Assembly (NCBI GenBank): GCA_011316305.1
Contig: SAUG01000112.1
Coordinates: forward strand, 1 to 64,000
Origin: Rusavskia elegans
Lineage: Eukaryota; Ascomycota; Lecanoromycetes; Teloschistales; Teloschistaceae
Direction: 5' to 3'
DNA: 64,000 bases
Position numbers and translations under genes: made by a program. Under the pieces are notes generated by a model. It searched no databases. It saw nothing but the letters and a program-made list of their open reading frames with translations, and was not told where the DNA came from. Shown piece after piece: positions 46,014-56,431 of the stretch (its first letter is position 1; the number at the start of each line of letters is the position of its first letter).

Positions 46014-47814
46014 GATATTTAGATAGTAGAAAATTTAAAAAAGAAAAAAGAAGCGAGCGATATTTCTATTTAATAAACGCCTGATATAATTATTTATTAA
46101 ACTATTATTTCTTTTCTATAATAGAATTTTATATAGTAGTTTAAAGATACTAAAAAGATCTTTTAATTTTTTAAATACTATTAGAGAAATAGCGATCTAG
46201 AGTTTAGCTTTCTACTATATATAAGGCCTGTTTTTTAATTTTCTACTATTAAAAAAATAGTTAAAAAGTCTAAAAAAAAGAATCCCCCGGTATTTAGTAA
46301 CTCTATTCGAGTTTCCGGTAATTAAAAATATTTACACGCCGAGTATTTTATATAGTAGATTAAAAATAATTCTATCGAATATAATGATTCTAAAGTAGTA
46401 TTTAAAAAATATAACGCTGTAGGCTTTAGTTTTAAATAGATATATAAACTCGGCTAGAAAGATTAGAAAGAAATAGAAATAGAAAAAACTTTTAGTAATT
46501 ACTTCCGCGATAAAATTAAAGATTAGAAAAAGTAGCTTTTATAGAATAATTAATTTAATACGTTTATTAATACTATAGTATACTCTGCTAAAATTTATAT
46601 ATAAATATAAAATATTAGATATACTAGAAAGTAATTATAAAAATATATAATAGATATATTACCGGAATTTTTATAGTTTTACTATATATATAATTAATAG
46701 TAATTTATAGATTAATTAAATATAAAGTAGTTAATAATATTACTAGTACTATATATACAGAACTAAATTGAATATTCTATAATTTTTAATATAAAAAGTT
46801 TTTCTAACGATTTTTAGTAGTAGGATATTTTCTATAATCGAGGCGAACGTTATTTACTAGTCTATAACTTTCTATATATTATTTCGATATATTAGATATT
46901 TTTAAATCTAAATCTTTAGATATAGACTTTTTAAATATAATTTTATTAACTCCGAATACTTTCGTTAAAGTTATAAAATATTTAATTTAGTAGAAGTTAT
47001 TAAAAATTAAGGTCTTATTAAAAATAAGGAAGGAAGGTTTTTAAAATACGGAATTTAACTGCTAAGTTCGCCGGACGTAATATTCTAATTCTTTTATTAA
47101 TTTACTATATATTTAAATTTCGCTCGATTCTATTAATTTTTAATTCTATAGATAGCGTATAATAAGTTCTAAAATATTATACTATATTTAAACTCGATTA
47201 AAATAGTATATAGCTATTAAAGAAGCTTAGATATAATATAGCGCTTTTAATAGTTAGATTCTATATAAGGTTCTATATTAGTACCGGCGTCTGTTATAAT
47301 ATCTTTCGCGGAACTATAGCTAATTAGGAATATTAAACCGGTATCCGACCGCGCTAGCTCGAAATAGAATCGCTATAGAACCTTAAACTATTAAAGTAGA
47401 TAAGATTTTATATTCTAAATAATAAATTAACTATTTTAATTAAGCTAACTATATTATAGAATAAATTTTAAATTAAATAAAACGTAATCGATCGGTTTAA
47501 AAATTATAGAAATCGAATAAAATTTAAAATAATAGTAAATTATTTTAAAGATTATAATATTACGGTTAAGGAATTTAATAATCTTAATATTAATATCTTT
47601 AATCTAAATCTTTACTTCCTTTTTCTTTTTTATTATTATTTTATATCTAATCGCTTTAATTAATATCCGAATTATCTAGATAATTTTAATCTACTATTTT
47701 ACTATCGACTAGTTTTAGATATCCGGAGTAGATAAAGTAGCTTCGAACTTTAGAAATATTATTATAAGATTCGATACCCGCTTTTATAAATTTATAAAAC
47801 GATATTATTTTTAA

Positions 47815-48350
47815 AGATCTATAGTACCTCTTTATCTAGGCTTTTAAAACTAAAAAGAACTCTTCGATCGGATTATAATCGAGCGAATAAAATAGAAAGT
47901 ATTAGATTTTTATTTTAAAACGGCTATAGAACTTTTTAATCTTTCTATTTTTATATATTAAGTAGTTTTCTAGAATAATTACGGATTTTAGACCCGGATA
48001 GAAATTATATAATAGAAAGATCTACTATTCTAGAAACTATTTAAAGCGATAGTTTTAATCGAACCTTTATAGATCGTATATATAAAGAGGCTGTTTAAAT
48101 AATAGATAGGAAAAATACTATAATACTATAAATAATAAAAAAAGATCCGGAATATTAGTTTAATACCGAATTTAGACTATCTTCGCTTATAATAAATCGT
48201 ATATTTATTATCTACGCTTATATCGAAGTATACGAGCTATTTATAGCTATAGTAACTGATCTCGAAAATATAATAATTATAAAGGAATTTTAATTATTTT
48301 TTAGCTTTTCGCTATAAGAATTTTCTACTAATTTTTATTTTTTTTAATAT
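47815..48350 (-). pseudogene. Tc1/mariner-like DDE transposase relic
   Basis: A minus-strand frame reads YPGLKSVIILENYLIYKNRKI and then FYSLDYNPIEEFFLVLKA. This is the second catalytic block and the following YSPDLNPIEE block of Tc1/mariner (DDE_3-type) transposases, with the Asp of the LDN motif changed to Glu. Upstream, about 48,080-48,260, GSIKTIALNSF and FGIKLIFR fit the preceding region. Stops are frequent and C-to-T-like. Confidence 0.7.
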
Positions 48351-48529
48351 TTTATAGATCCGGTTAACGCTAATTACTATATTATATTAATTAAAGAAAA
48401 ATTTCTATATTTTATTTAAATATAGATCCGAATTCTATTTTAGATATTTTTTTAATTTCTTTTTTATAATATCCGTAAATTTTATATAGCGACCTTATTT
48501 CTTTTTTCGAAAGATCTAATAACTACTAA

Positions 48530-48544
48530 ATATAACGAGGTTAA
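48530..48544 (+). repeat. 15-bp target duplication, left
   Basis: ATATAACGAGGTTAA, repeated exactly at 48972..48986. Confidence 0.85.
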
Positions 48545-48971
48545 GGCCTAGATGGCGCAGCGGCAATACTGCGTGACCTGGAAGCCCAGCGGATCTAATA
48601 TTCTATTTCGGAATTAACGGACTTAATCTACGGGTCGGAGGTTCGAATCCTTCGAAGGTTAACCCTAATACTTGAATTTTTTCTATCGACCCTAGTCGAT
48701 TTTTACAGAGTTTAAAATACAGGAAGACTAGATAGTAGATCGTTTCGGTTTAGCCCGATCGATTAAAGGAAATTAAGTTAATTAAAGTTAAATAGATTAC
48801 GGTTTCCCTCTGGGTTTTAGTCCAGATCTAGCTCTTTCGGGAATCTTTAATTCGAGTTCTCGGTAAAATACTTGAGTACTAAATAATTACGTAATCTGAT
48901 CGGTTTAGCGCCTCTAGCGTTAGAATCGTGAAAGACTAAAATCAAAAATCCGAATGATTAATCTCATATAT
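48545..48971 (+). mobile_element. tRNA-headed SINE-like insertion
   Basis: A 427-bp block lies between exact 15-bp direct repeats. Its head has a perfect Pol III A box, TGGCGCAGCGG (48553..48563, consensus TRGYNNARNGG), and a perfect B box, GGTTCGAATCC (48640..48650, consensus GGTTCGANTCC), 87 bp apart, as in an intron-bearing tRNA. The B box sits in a foldable T-arm (GGAGG pairing with CCTTC). The body is non-coding and the 3' end is a TA-rich tail. Unlike its surroundings it keeps CpA and TpG. Known: SINEs have tRNA-related heads and insert with 7-20-bp duplications by LINE-borrowed machinery. It could alternatively be a true tRNA gene within a duplicated segment, but the acceptor stem does not pair well. 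Confidence 0.7.
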
Positions 48972-48986
48972 ATATAACGAGGTTAA
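48972..48986 (+). repeat. 15-bp target duplication, right
   Basis: ATATAACGAGGTTAA, matching 48530..48544. Confidence 0.85.
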
Positions 48987-49311
48987 ATTTAATATAATAG
49001 ACTATCGTAATACTATAGTTCTCTATTATAGTAATTTTATCTAGACGAGCGCTATTAATAAAAAGTTATACGAAATAGATTTTTTATACTAATAATAGTC
49101 GCTTTTCTACCTTTACTATATAGTATAATCGAGTTAGTAATAAATAATAGAAAGATAAAGCGTAGTTATATATATAGTAGCCGCCGGCAGTAGCGAATTC
49201 TAATTCGAATCCTATTCTATTAGCTCTACTATAAATTATAGAGTAATAAACGAATAGTAGTTTTAGAATTATCGCTTTAAACGTATCTAATCGACGTTAA
49301 TATAATAGTAG

Positions 49312-49412
49312 AAGTTAAAATATAGATAGTAGAGGTCTTATTAAATCACGCTAAAATTTTAGTAGGTAGTACGGGGAAAATCACGTTTTATTACTAATTA
49401 TCGAATCTGGGG
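49312..49412 (-). repeat. right TIR of the large transposon
   Basis: Reverse complement aligns to 36291..36394. Followed by TA. Confidence 0.85.
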
Positions 49413-49414
49413 TA

Positions 49415-49818
49415 TGACATTTTATCACGTGACTATATGTCTCTGTACATGGCACAATCGACGAGGAATAACACTTGAATGCCATGCGTACAGTGACTCT
49501 ACCTCGTCGAGATTCTGATGACTACTGAGATACAGATTCTCGAAGGTATGTGTTGCGACTTACCCGGTCAGGCTCCGGGTGTAAAGTCTTTTTGCACCCA
49601 GAATACTTTTTGCACCGCAGAAGAGCTTCTGCACCTCAGGGAACTTATTGCACCTCAGGACACTTTTTGCACTGGGCTCGGCCTTCGAGGGTATATGAAT
49701 GGACTGGTAGATATCTCTCGCTCTTTTTCCCCGTCACACCGTAAGACAGATCTCCTAGGTTTTACGAAGTGCCATCGTCTCAGTCGGACCAGGCTGATAT
49801 TAGACCTTTCCCTTCAGA
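49415..49818. other. right flank of the transposon nest
   Basis: Normal composition resumes at once. Contains the inverted TGCAAAAAGT minisatellite (49,587-49,674). A 106-codon frame at 49,518-49,838 runs through the repeats and is not supported as a gene. Confidence 0.5.
49587..49674 (-). repeat. TGCAAAAAGT minisatellite, right flank
   Basis: Five imperfect 18-19-bp units. On the minus strand they read TGCAAAAAGT followed by a CCTGAGG-like spacer; the same unit occurs in plus orientation at 36,234-36,268. Confidence 0.7.
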
Positions 49819-50139
49819 ATGACCAGTCTCCTTGCTGACGCCATTGTCGACACCATCTTCGGTATCATCAACGTCATCCTCACCGTGGCTATATTTTGGC
49901 AGACTCGGAGCATTCGCAAGGAGAGACATCGTAGGCTTCGAGCTTTTTCTTCTGCAATCTCGTTGCTGAATACACTCGCAGATGTCGAGACAGGCGATGA
50001 TGTCTCATTACGGCATGCCCCCCATCGTGGTGCCGGAGCGTTTATGTCGCTAACACGGAATTTCAGGCAGAGACCCAGCACTTTGCGCTATGTCAAAGCA
50101 TATCCGGAGGAAAAGCTTTTGCGCAGAACAACCTTCTGA
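49819..50139 (+). CDS. small putative membrane protein
   Basis: 106 residues from ATG 49,819. One hydrophobic segment at residues 8-28 (IVDTIFGIINVILTVAIFW) is followed by basic residues (RSIRKERHRRLR), giving a single-pass topology with a cytosolic basic tail by the positive-inside rule. No family recognised. The frame may continue through an intron. Weak support apart from the TM segment and its position 400 bp past the transposon. Confidence 0.35.
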   Translation: MTSLLADAIVDTIFGIINVILTVAIFWQTRSIRKERHRRLRAFSSAISLLNTLADVETGDDVSLRHAPHRGAGAFMSLTRNFRQRPSTLRYVKAYPEEKLLRRTTF

Positions 50140-51150
50140 GGATAGCTTGTCTTCTCCGTGGTGGGGCGATTGGAGGAAGTTCGAACAGAATGTAGTCAAT
50201 TGCGATGCGAGAGCAGAATGGCAAGAACACATCGGAAAGAAACATACTTGTGGAGTGTCTCATTTACATGTATGAAAGTCATCGGAGGCAGGTTGAAATA
50301 GGATTTGATAGACAATAGAAGGGATTAAACAGAAAATCGAGTGAAACCCGCAACTTGCACGTTTGATTGCAATACTTCCTGCTGGGAAAGGATAACGTCC
50401 CTCACCCTCGCCTTAATAGCGAGCTGGGAGTGTGGTTGCTGTACCTAGAAAAGCTGCAGCCCGCCTCCGCGCATGCTTGTCATCGTGCGGTTCCAAGCCG
50501 ATCGAAGTGACACAAAGAATGCCAAGGCTCGGCCAAACCTCGGATCTCATATCCACGCTAGGCCCCAACCGCATAATTCACTGCATCTCCATCTCACATT
50601 GGCAGTCAGTTCAGCGCGCCGGCTTTGAGAAACCCTCAAACATTGTCTTGATCGTGCCTTACTTAATCTGTCGACCGACCATCCCATGGAAGAAAACAGG
50701 GCTGCTTGGAAGGCGGTGTAACTCGGACATGTTATTGTGTCACTGGAGGAGGCAAAGCCTTAGCCGGAACGTGGGGTAGATTGTAACGTTGTTTCACGAT
50801 AATCGTGCCAACAGTTATGCCACGCGCTATGGATGGTTTGGCTTCCGGGAGGATTGGAGGGACGCGGAGGAGTGAGAAGAATTGGGAGGCTTCTTGGGAG
50901 CGGGAGCATAGTTGTACGGGAAAGACTCAAGCTTGAATTGATGATTGCGAGGACGAGTCATGAGCGACAAGTTGAATCAAGATAGATGGTTGGCTATGCG
51001 ACATCGTCGGCACTGGCTTTGATGTGCAAGTACAATAGTACGTATGGTAACAGCTTGAACAGATAAAATGAAGGGATACAAGTCTGAAAAATTCATCAAC
51101 ATTCCCAGCTTGTCAGGCACCTCCACCGATAACCCGTTGTCGCCAAGGAT
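50140..51150. other. intergenic, nothing recognised
   Basis: A plus frame at 50,432-50,779 has no recognisable content. No RNA gene or repeat seen. Confidence 0.4.
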
Positions 51151-51687
51151 CTATTCCTCATCATCCTCGGTCTCGGTCTCACCATACACGGAAGACGGTG
51201 TCCGAACGACGCCAGCGTCAACCAAACCAGTGGTTGTTGTGGGTTCGGAGGTCGTGGTCGCCCCATAATTATTCGCCGCCTGTCGCTGATAACCAACGTT
51301 CTGCAGAGTCGTGATAGATTGCGGCTGGTAGGGAGCTTCGTACTGGTCCTCGTTGTCATCTTCGTCAACAATCGTCGTTTGGCTTCCACCAGCCGAAAAG
51401 CATGATGTTGGGACGACCGGCATAGAGCCCGCTGCGAGAGGTGTCATGTGGAGGGAGCAGACTGCTCCGAGGAGGGCCGGGGGAACGTATGGCATGAACA
51501 TCTTGCATTGCTTGGGGACCGCGTCCTCTCCACCGCTGGGTATGATATCGGTAGGTTGGGGCACTTGATAACCGCCGTTGAAAGTGGTATTAGGCTGCTG
51601 CTGTTGGTACTGACCCTGCTGCGGTCTTGCAATGGCGCTCAAGACCAATGATAGGGCCAGTGCAAGGTAGGTGGTCGAGAAACGCAT
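51151..51687 (-). CDS. secreted hypothetical protein
   Basis: 178 residues, single exon. A classical signal peptide occupies residues 1-20 (FSTTYLALALSLVLSAIARP), with cleavage likely after Ala. The mature part starts with a Gln-rich stretch, holds three Cys (CKMFMPYVPPALLGAVC and TSCF) in a segment of about 45 residues, and ends in a Thr-rich, acidic tail (TTTTSEPTTTTG, TETEDDEE). No domain recognised. It could be a small cell-wall or effector-like protein; the acidic Thr-rich tail is compatible with O-mannosylation. Confidence 0.65.
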   Translation of the reverse strand: MRFSTTYLALALSLVLSAIARPQQGQYQQQQPNTTFNGGYQVPQPTDIIPSGGEDAVPKQCKMFMPYVPPALLGAVCSLHMTPLAAGSMPVVPTSCFSAGGSQTTIVDEDDNEDQYEAPYQPQSITTLQNVGYQRQAANNYGATTTSEPTTTTGLVDAGVVRTPSSVYGETETEDDEE

Positions 51688-52986
51688 GGCGAGGTCTGAT
51701 TATGAGGATGGTTGGAGGATTGAGGTCTTGGGATATCTGGTGGAAGAGCCTTCGGGAGTTGTGATCAAGTAGAGGCTGCGAGTACAAGCTTTCTGAAGTG
51801 ATTGAACAGAGGTGGGGAAAGGTACAACGAGGGATATGCTGCTTGTCGATTGAGAAGAGTCCCATACCGCGACTGGGAGTCTTATCTTGTAGTGCTGGGA
51901 ACCTACATGATGTCAGATACGGCGAAGCAGAATGGTGTCTGAATACTGGTCTTCCAATGACGCCGAGGGTGGAGAAAGAGAAGGAGGACAACAAAACTAC
52001 ACGAGTCATGACCAAGGAGAGGCACCAACAGCGAACGGACTGAGGCTCTTTGTTTCACGATGACTGAGACTAGGTGTTGGACATGCATTTCTATAACATG
52101 CCTGGAGTGGTGAAGGTGGGTATTGATGCCGCCGACGATGTCTGTTAACGCTTTAGGGGCTAAAAGTGTTGTCACACGTACTGTAGAGTGGACCTGGTAT
52201 ACGGCAAAGCAATGAAAGTGTCGCAGTTGGTTTGTTTAAGATATCATTCCAAGTTGGTAGTCCGAACGGGCAGACTCGAGTCACTCGACAAACCAACGGA
52301 TGGCTTCATCTGTGCCTCACTGCAGACCTGATACTCGTAGTGTACAATATGGTGGCCCGTGGTCACCCAGACTTGGCCAAATGCTGGAGTAGGTCACCTG
52401 GTTGTGCGGGCGTATCCACGATGCTGTCGACAAAAGCAAGCATGCCGGCTACTGTCGTCAGGATGATGGATGTCGAACAAGACGAATGATGTCGTCGGCC
52501 CAATGGTCTTGGTATTCCAGGTACGGCGCAGTTTGTGATTCGAGGCACTCCATCCCAAGACTAGACTGTACAAGCGTCCGGATCGGCAAAGCTAGCCGGT
52601 TGCTTCACCCTTGCCAACTCCTGCACGCTCAATGATTTCTCTTCTATGTTGTATCCACCTGTTCATTCCTATCGACCTCTCTCTTAACCAGTTGGACGTC
52701 GCTTGCCACTGAGTACGCCTCGGGCTGTCGCCCAATCCAATTGACGTTCCAAAGGCTCCTCATCACTTTGTACAGGAAAAGGACACTGGAGCCACGCCAT
52801 GGCGGCATAAAGTAATGCCGGTTCTGTTCCTCCTAGGATTGATCGCTGGGAGATGTCGTTCTTAATCCAAGGATGGACTATACCAAACGAGCCGCGGTTT
52901 CAGCGTACTCGAGGACGAAGTCTTTGCCTGTATTCCCTAGCGCCTTAGACAATATTCGGTCATGGAGCAGTCCTCATCGTCTCGGA
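51688..52986. other. intergenic, nothing recognised
   Basis: About 1.3 kb with overlapping short frames on both strands. No domain or RNA gene seen. Confidence 0.4.
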
Positions 52987-54693
52987 TCATGGAGAATCTT
53001 CAAGCGCTTCTAGTTTTGCTGCGGTAGGATCCGAGTGTAGTCCGGCAGGACGCAATGGCAATCTTAGGGTGCCGTTGTTGGGCCTCGGCGTTACAGATAG
53101 AGAGTCACAGATGATGTTGTAGACCTCCGTGTTCTCTGTACTTATTAGTCAGAAATTCACGAGGTGGAAAAACAGTTGCGCTATCGGGTCACTTACGGAA
53201 GACCTCGATTCTGCTGTTGGCTTTGTGAGGGAAGGCAGGCCCTTTAGCTATGAAGATTGCTCGCATCAACGGATGCTCATGGTCATACCCATGAACTCCA
53301 CGTGGACTGTATACTTGCCCAGATGCTTTGGCTGCTGCAACGTCGAAATCTTTGGCCAGAACAATCGCCCACCCTGTCCTCGGGACCAGCCACAGAGGTG
53401 CGATGCGCGGGTTCTTAGAAAAGTGATCCTTTCTTGGCATGTTCTGATCCCGAAGGTAAACCTCAAAATTAGTATTGCTATTTGCCTTGTCTTTCAGATC
53501 ATGGTAGACTTGTTCGGTCGTGGACGGGTCCTTTAGACGAAGCCCATAATTTGGCCAGCCGTCGATGTGTTCGATGAGATCAACGTCTAATAGGTCATCG
53601 AGCTGAATAAGCCGCTCCGTGGATGTGGTTGCCATGCCATGATCGGAGACCACGATCACATTGACGATGTCGGTCAGATTCCTCGCCCGAAGACCTTCCA
53701 GGAGGTTCCCGAACATTTCGTCGACTTCTTGCAAAGTTGCGTTCACCTCCGTGCTGTTTGGCCCAAAGCGGTGGCCGTTGACATCAATGACCGGCACGTA
53801 GGCCGCGATGAATTGAAGACGGCGAAGAGCGACTACATCACCTTCATCGTGATCTCCAGGTAGATCCATAAGTTCCAGAATTCTTGCTGTCTTCTTGGCC
53901 AAGACTTCTTCGCCATTGAATTTGTCCAAGAAGGTAGGCTGAAGGTTGCCTATGCCGGCTTCGGACCCTGGCCACATGTGGACGGCAGTACGTACACCTT
54001 GTCTTTCTGTTGTGACCCATAGCGGTTCGCCTCCCCACCATTTAGGCACCATGCTGATAGTATCGTTGGCATAGGTAAAGCGTTCTTCCAATTCGGGGTC
54101 CCAGAAGGTATTGCTCACGATACCGTGGTTTTCGGCGTATAGACCAGTCGCTAGTGTGTAATGATTGGTGAATGTCACTGATGGAAAACTCGGCAGCATC
54201 CATCTGGGCGATATACCGTTTGCGACGAAGGAGTTCAACGTGGGCGTCAGTCCACGAAGAAGGTAATCGGCTCTGAAGCCATCGAGGGAAATAAGCAGTG
54301 TCGTAGGTGCGAAGGTGGAAGTACCGTTGGATCGAAGCTTCGGTATGCTCGCAGCACCAACAGCATGAGTTCTTGTGTACCATATTACGAGACTAATTAT
54401 AAGCAGTACTGGCACCAGACTCAGGACGGCGGTCCAGAAGCGATTCAAGGAGGCTGGACGTTTGTATATCAATTTCGGAGGTTCGGTTTGTCCGAGGGCA
54501 GGCTTTTTGGGGTCAGTACTCCTGCATTTATTGAAACGGTAATACCTTAGGTATCGAAGGACAGTGCGAGACCTCTCTGTGGATCTATGATACTTACTTG
54601 AATGAGTCGTTCAGTAGCTTCATCTTGCGAAGCCGAGATCTTGTCCGCTTGGTCGGTATCGTCGTCGTGAGTGGGTAGTCCTTCCAATTCCAT
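52987..54693 (-). CDS. ectonucleotide pyrophosphatase/phosphodiesterase (NPP family)
   Basis: Join complement(52987..53135, 53197..54502, 54598..54693), 516 residues. Introns are 95 bp (acceptor AAAAAG after a TACTGACC branch) and 61 bp. The N-terminus is cytosolic and acidic; a signal anchor lies at about residues 54-73 (WTAVLSLVPVLLIISLVIWY), giving a type II membrane protein. The alkaline-phosphatase-fold metal sites are visible: Asp106 in LLISLDGFR, the nucleophile Thr142 in SVTFTNHY, the DVNGHRFGP block, SDHG, and His in GVHGYDHEHP. The C-terminus has NIICDSLSVTPRPNNGTLRLPL, typical of fungal NPPs. Known: these hydrolyse nucleotide phosphodiester or pyrophosphate bonds outside the cell or in the vacuole. 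Confidence 0.92.
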
Positions 54694-55911
54694 GATTATG
54701 TTGCAACGAATGCTCGGCCTCCAACGGCTTTTATGTCGATTATCCACGCTCTGATACTTCGCCCAGCTCAGCTATTAGGTAAGCATTCATCTCTAACGCC
54801 TAACAAAGACATTGTAGTGACTAGTTGCTCTTGGTCATGAATGTATTGATTTCGTATCGGAATCGATGTGCTTGGAGAAGGAAGTGATGCTACACGTGAG
54901 GTGCTCACCACTAGGAACAATGGCGGGGTTCGCGTGCAGCCATCAGTTCACATGTTGGACGAGATGACACTGTGACAGCAAGTGATCATTTCGAAACACG
55001 AGCTAAGTTTCCGGATTTGGAACCCACGGCAGTAGCCGTCAATCGAAGCCAATCATATCGTCAGATTTAGCGCTGAACGCCAGCCGCAAACGCTCGACCA
55101 CTCACAATTCACGATCACAAAGTAGGTGCGATAGCTGTCAATTCAGCTGCTTATGAATCGTTTTACAGTCCCTTTCTACAATCACCGGGCGATCCCGAAT
55201 CTATGGCTCACTTACAGGAGTTAGTGAGAACCCTAGGTGAGAGATGGACAATATGGACACGGCAATTTCAGCCTCGTCCTCTTCGAAGCTAAGAGTCCGG
55301 GACAAGATTGGCTAACCTCAGCCTATCCGGATGAGATTCTACTGGTCCCCGAGGCTCCATCGTTTCCGCCGTTAAGTGTTCTTTGTACCATGGAGAAGTC
55401 ACGTCGGCGTAGGGCTTATTCCTCGCATTGACACCTTTATTGCCTTGCGACTGCGTAGGATTCCCACTCGAGCGACTCTCTCTTTCGTGAACGAGCTGGG
55501 TGTGGCAAAAGCAGTAACTAACATCAGGCTCAGACGGTTCGGACCAATGGCAAAGGCTAACGCTGGCCGGGTTTACTAGTATGCAGTATTGCTCCTTGTC
55601 TGTCAAGGTAGGGCTAAGGGATCTCACCTAGAAGCAGTAATCATTACGGCAAAACCAAAAGAAAGTTTCGATGTTAAAAGTATTCGGGCTTATTCGTCAC
55701 CTCCTCATTCTGCATCGTGTCTTGGACTATGAATGGGACCGCAGTTGAGCGTCGAATAATACTCCGTAGCCCCGCTCTCCCTTTCATGTAGTAATATCAC
55801 TGTCTGAGCTCACCGTGTGGCCGTCACCAGAGGGTCCGATTTGGGCACTGGCATCCTCAACCAAGTATTCTTCCTCCGACTATTCGCCACCATCAAGAGC
55901 ACCTGCATTGC
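54694..55911. other. intergenic, nothing recognised
   Basis: Short overlapping frames only. The right end may hold decayed 5' parts of the aspartic-peptidase-like fragment. Confidence 0.4.
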
Positions 55912-56143
55912 CAATGTTCTCGACTGGGCGACGAGAGCAGTACCTCATGCGTTGGAGGCAAAGGCCGAGTCTTCGATAGTTCAAAGTCATCCACCTTCGT
56001 TGTCTCACTTAAGAATCCATGGAATGCTAGTACAGTTGACACAGAGGCAGCATCTGGCGCTTATGTCTGTTTCAACGATGCCATGAATTTCCAGGCGAAT
56101 GGCATCGTGCAAGTCTACCCTTTGAATTCGGACGTCGCATTGG
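55912..56143 (+). pseudogene. aspartic-peptidase-like fragment
   Basis: This frame reads QCSRLGDESSTSCVGGKGRV, then FDSSKSSTFV and NFQANGIVQVYPL, and ends at a GTAAGC donor-like site. The C---G---C-GG--G-FD-S-SSTF pattern resembles the segment just after the first catalytic DT/SG loop of A1-type fungal aspartic proteases. The flanking catalytic segments are not found upstream or downstream in any frame, so a broken or partial gene is likely. Weak identification. Confidence 0.3.
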
Positions 56144-56431
56144 GTAAGCATCGACCTTTTCTTGGTTCGTAATTCTTTTATGAGTGTGCGTTGCTCCGAC
56201 CTTGAAGTACCCGTTGGCGGAAGGGGATGTAGAAAGTATCCCGAATCAAGGGGAGTCGCTAGTGAACGCCTATCAGCGGCACCTCAGCGCTAGCATGTCG
56301 TAAACGGTGTTTTGTCATCAAGTTCTCAGCAAAATCTGTATACACATCTCCGGTCTCCAGCGTACCTAACTCGTGCAAGGATGAAATTGACTGGACGTTC
56401 GAATCCGGCGAAGTGGTTCCCACAAAGTCAA

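Larger units (their letters stand above)
36291..49412 (-). mobile_element. Tc1/mariner-like DNA transposon interrupted by nested insertions
   Basis: Both ends start CCCCAGATTCGATAATTAGT in inverted orientation and stay similar for about 100 bp. Each tip abuts a TA dinucleotide, the Tc1/mariner target duplication. A minus-strand relic of a DDE transposase lies at 47,815-48,350. Removing the nested LTR element (37,767-46,008 plus duplication) and the SINE-like insert leaves about 4.4 kb, larger than usual Fot1/pogo elements, so it may have carried another gene or hold more insertions. The whole block is almost free of CpA and TpG while CpG remains, the mark of RIP, and no open frame of 60 codons survives. 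Confidence 0.75.

Noticed and set aside
48553..48650. Ordinary functional tRNA gene
   Set aside because: A and B boxes are perfect, but the acceptor stem pairs poorly and exact 15-bp flanking repeats enclose a longer 427-bp unit, favouring a SINE-like insertion.
36291..49412. Starship-type giant element
   Set aside because: No DUF3435 tyrosine recombinase or cargo genes are visible, and the ends fit a TA-duplicating DNA transposon.
36227..49518. Lack of any open frame as evidence for a centromere or large structural RNA
   Set aside because: TIRs, LTRs and relics of transposase, RT and integrase explain the block. A centromere role cannot be seen from the sequence.
49518..49838. 106-codon plus-strand frame over the minisatellite
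   Set aside because: It is created by the repeats and has no domain.
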